This document shows, one piece after another, positions 31,131 to 31,295 of a DNA stretch of 31,295 nt; the first letter of the stretch is position 1; each line of letters starts with the position of its first letter. The stretch covers positions 1 to 31,295 of the forward strand of contig JAUVXT010000003.1 in assembly GCA_030603465.1 (NCBI GenBank), read 5' to 3'. Below the pieces are notes generated by a model, which was not told the DNA's origin, ran no database searches, and was given only the letters and a program-made list of their open reading frames with translations. Both the position numbers and the translations under genes were made by a program. Source of the DNA: Deltaproteobacteria bacterium (lineage in GTDB: Bacteria > Desulfobacterota > Syntrophia > Syntrophales > UBA2210).

Positions 31131-31295
31131 TTTTTAAACCGGACAGTTTATGTGCTACAAGACCGGACATATTACGTGCTGGTGACAAATCCGATAAAAT
31201 CCTGTTGTCAACAAATAGAACTGTCCGGTTTTATAGCAAATGAATTGTCCACATTGTACTGGTCATGGAAAGCAGCGAAAGGCGTAGCCTGGAGC
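31131..31295. mobile_element. End of an insertion sequence with repeated CCGGACA sites
   Basis: AAACCGGACAGTT (31136-31148) and AACTGTCCGGTTT (31219-31231) are a perfect 13-bp inverted pair. CCGGACA also recurs as a direct repeat with the form CCGGACAnnTTAnGTGCT at 31139-31156 and 31163-31180, 24 bases apart. Multiple repeated transposase-binding sites at an end are known for IS21-type elements, but the family is not certain. The element extends past the right edge, and no transposase gene is visible. Confidence 0.5.

Larger units (their letters stand above)
30870..31295. other. 426-bp right-edge gap with HTH relic and insertion-sequence end
   Basis: From 30870 to about 31030 nothing is recognised apart from the expected hicBA promoter region, which has no clear hexamers. 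It then holds a second HTH tail (31036-31130) and the end of an insertion sequence (31131 to the edge). Confidence 0.55.

Noticed and set aside
1..31295. CRISPR arrays, tRNA or rRNA genes
   Set aside because: No regularly spaced direct repeats with unique spacers and no cloverleaf or rRNA-like sequence were seen by eye on either strand.

Overview
This window looks like chromosome of an anaerobic Gram-negative bacterium, most plausibly a Desulfobacterota (deltaproteobacterial) syntroph-like organism. This rests on gene content, not a database search. LPS-core heptose synthesis (HldD, plus a KdsB remnant) and an HtrA protease imply an outer membrane. A tungsten-type aldehyde:ferredoxin oxidoreductase, two DUF362 ferredoxin-like proteins and a TAXI-type TRAP transporter imply anaerobic organic-acid metabolism. 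A perfect 16-bp parS site at 9398-9413 suggests the region lies in the origin-proximal part of the chromosome.

Layout. 1-1149: the start of an IS1380-type transposase running off the left edge, its hairpin leader, and a repeat-rich gap. 1150-10101 (+): a membrane GAF/adenylate-cyclase-like sensor, a TrmJ-type tRNA methyltransferase, a kdsB remnant, hldD, a fumarylacetoacetate-hydrolase-family enzyme, a Do/HtrA protease, an endonuclease-III-like glycosylase and a PHP-domain protein that carries the parS site. 10214-13185: a compact four-gene minus-strand operon (ECF transporter S component, DUF1893, DUF362 ferredoxin, YjbQ) bracketed by about 176-bp inverted repeats. 13275-19769 (-): a tightly coupled five-gene operon (two CorC/CNNM-type membrane proteins, a GlmU-like uridylyltransferase without its acetyltransferase half, a DUF362 ferredoxin, an ABC-F ATPase). 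20217-30212 (+): a catabolic-looking block with an OFA-like MFS transporter behind a TetR-like operator, a fused TAXI-TRAP permease with its binding protein, an amidase, an AOR and an enolase-superfamily enzyme. The block is interrupted by REP-like repeats and an IS1634-type transposase relic. 30323-31295: a hicBA toxin-antitoxin pair flanked by two related HTH-protein tails, then the end of another insertion sequence.

How the genes work together (inference). The plus-strand housekeeping block mixes envelope maintenance, RNA modification and DNA repair. The five-gene minus operon combines ion homeostasis, sugar-nucleotide synthesis and translation-factor functions. The 20-30 kb block could import an organic acid or amide, hydrolyse it (amidase), isomerise or dehydrate it (enolase superfamily) and use or dispose of reducing power at the acid/aldehyde level (AOR). 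Both window edges and the 26.5 kb gap carry mobile-element debris, and several genes (kdsB, the HTH tails, the IS1634 copy) are visibly broken.
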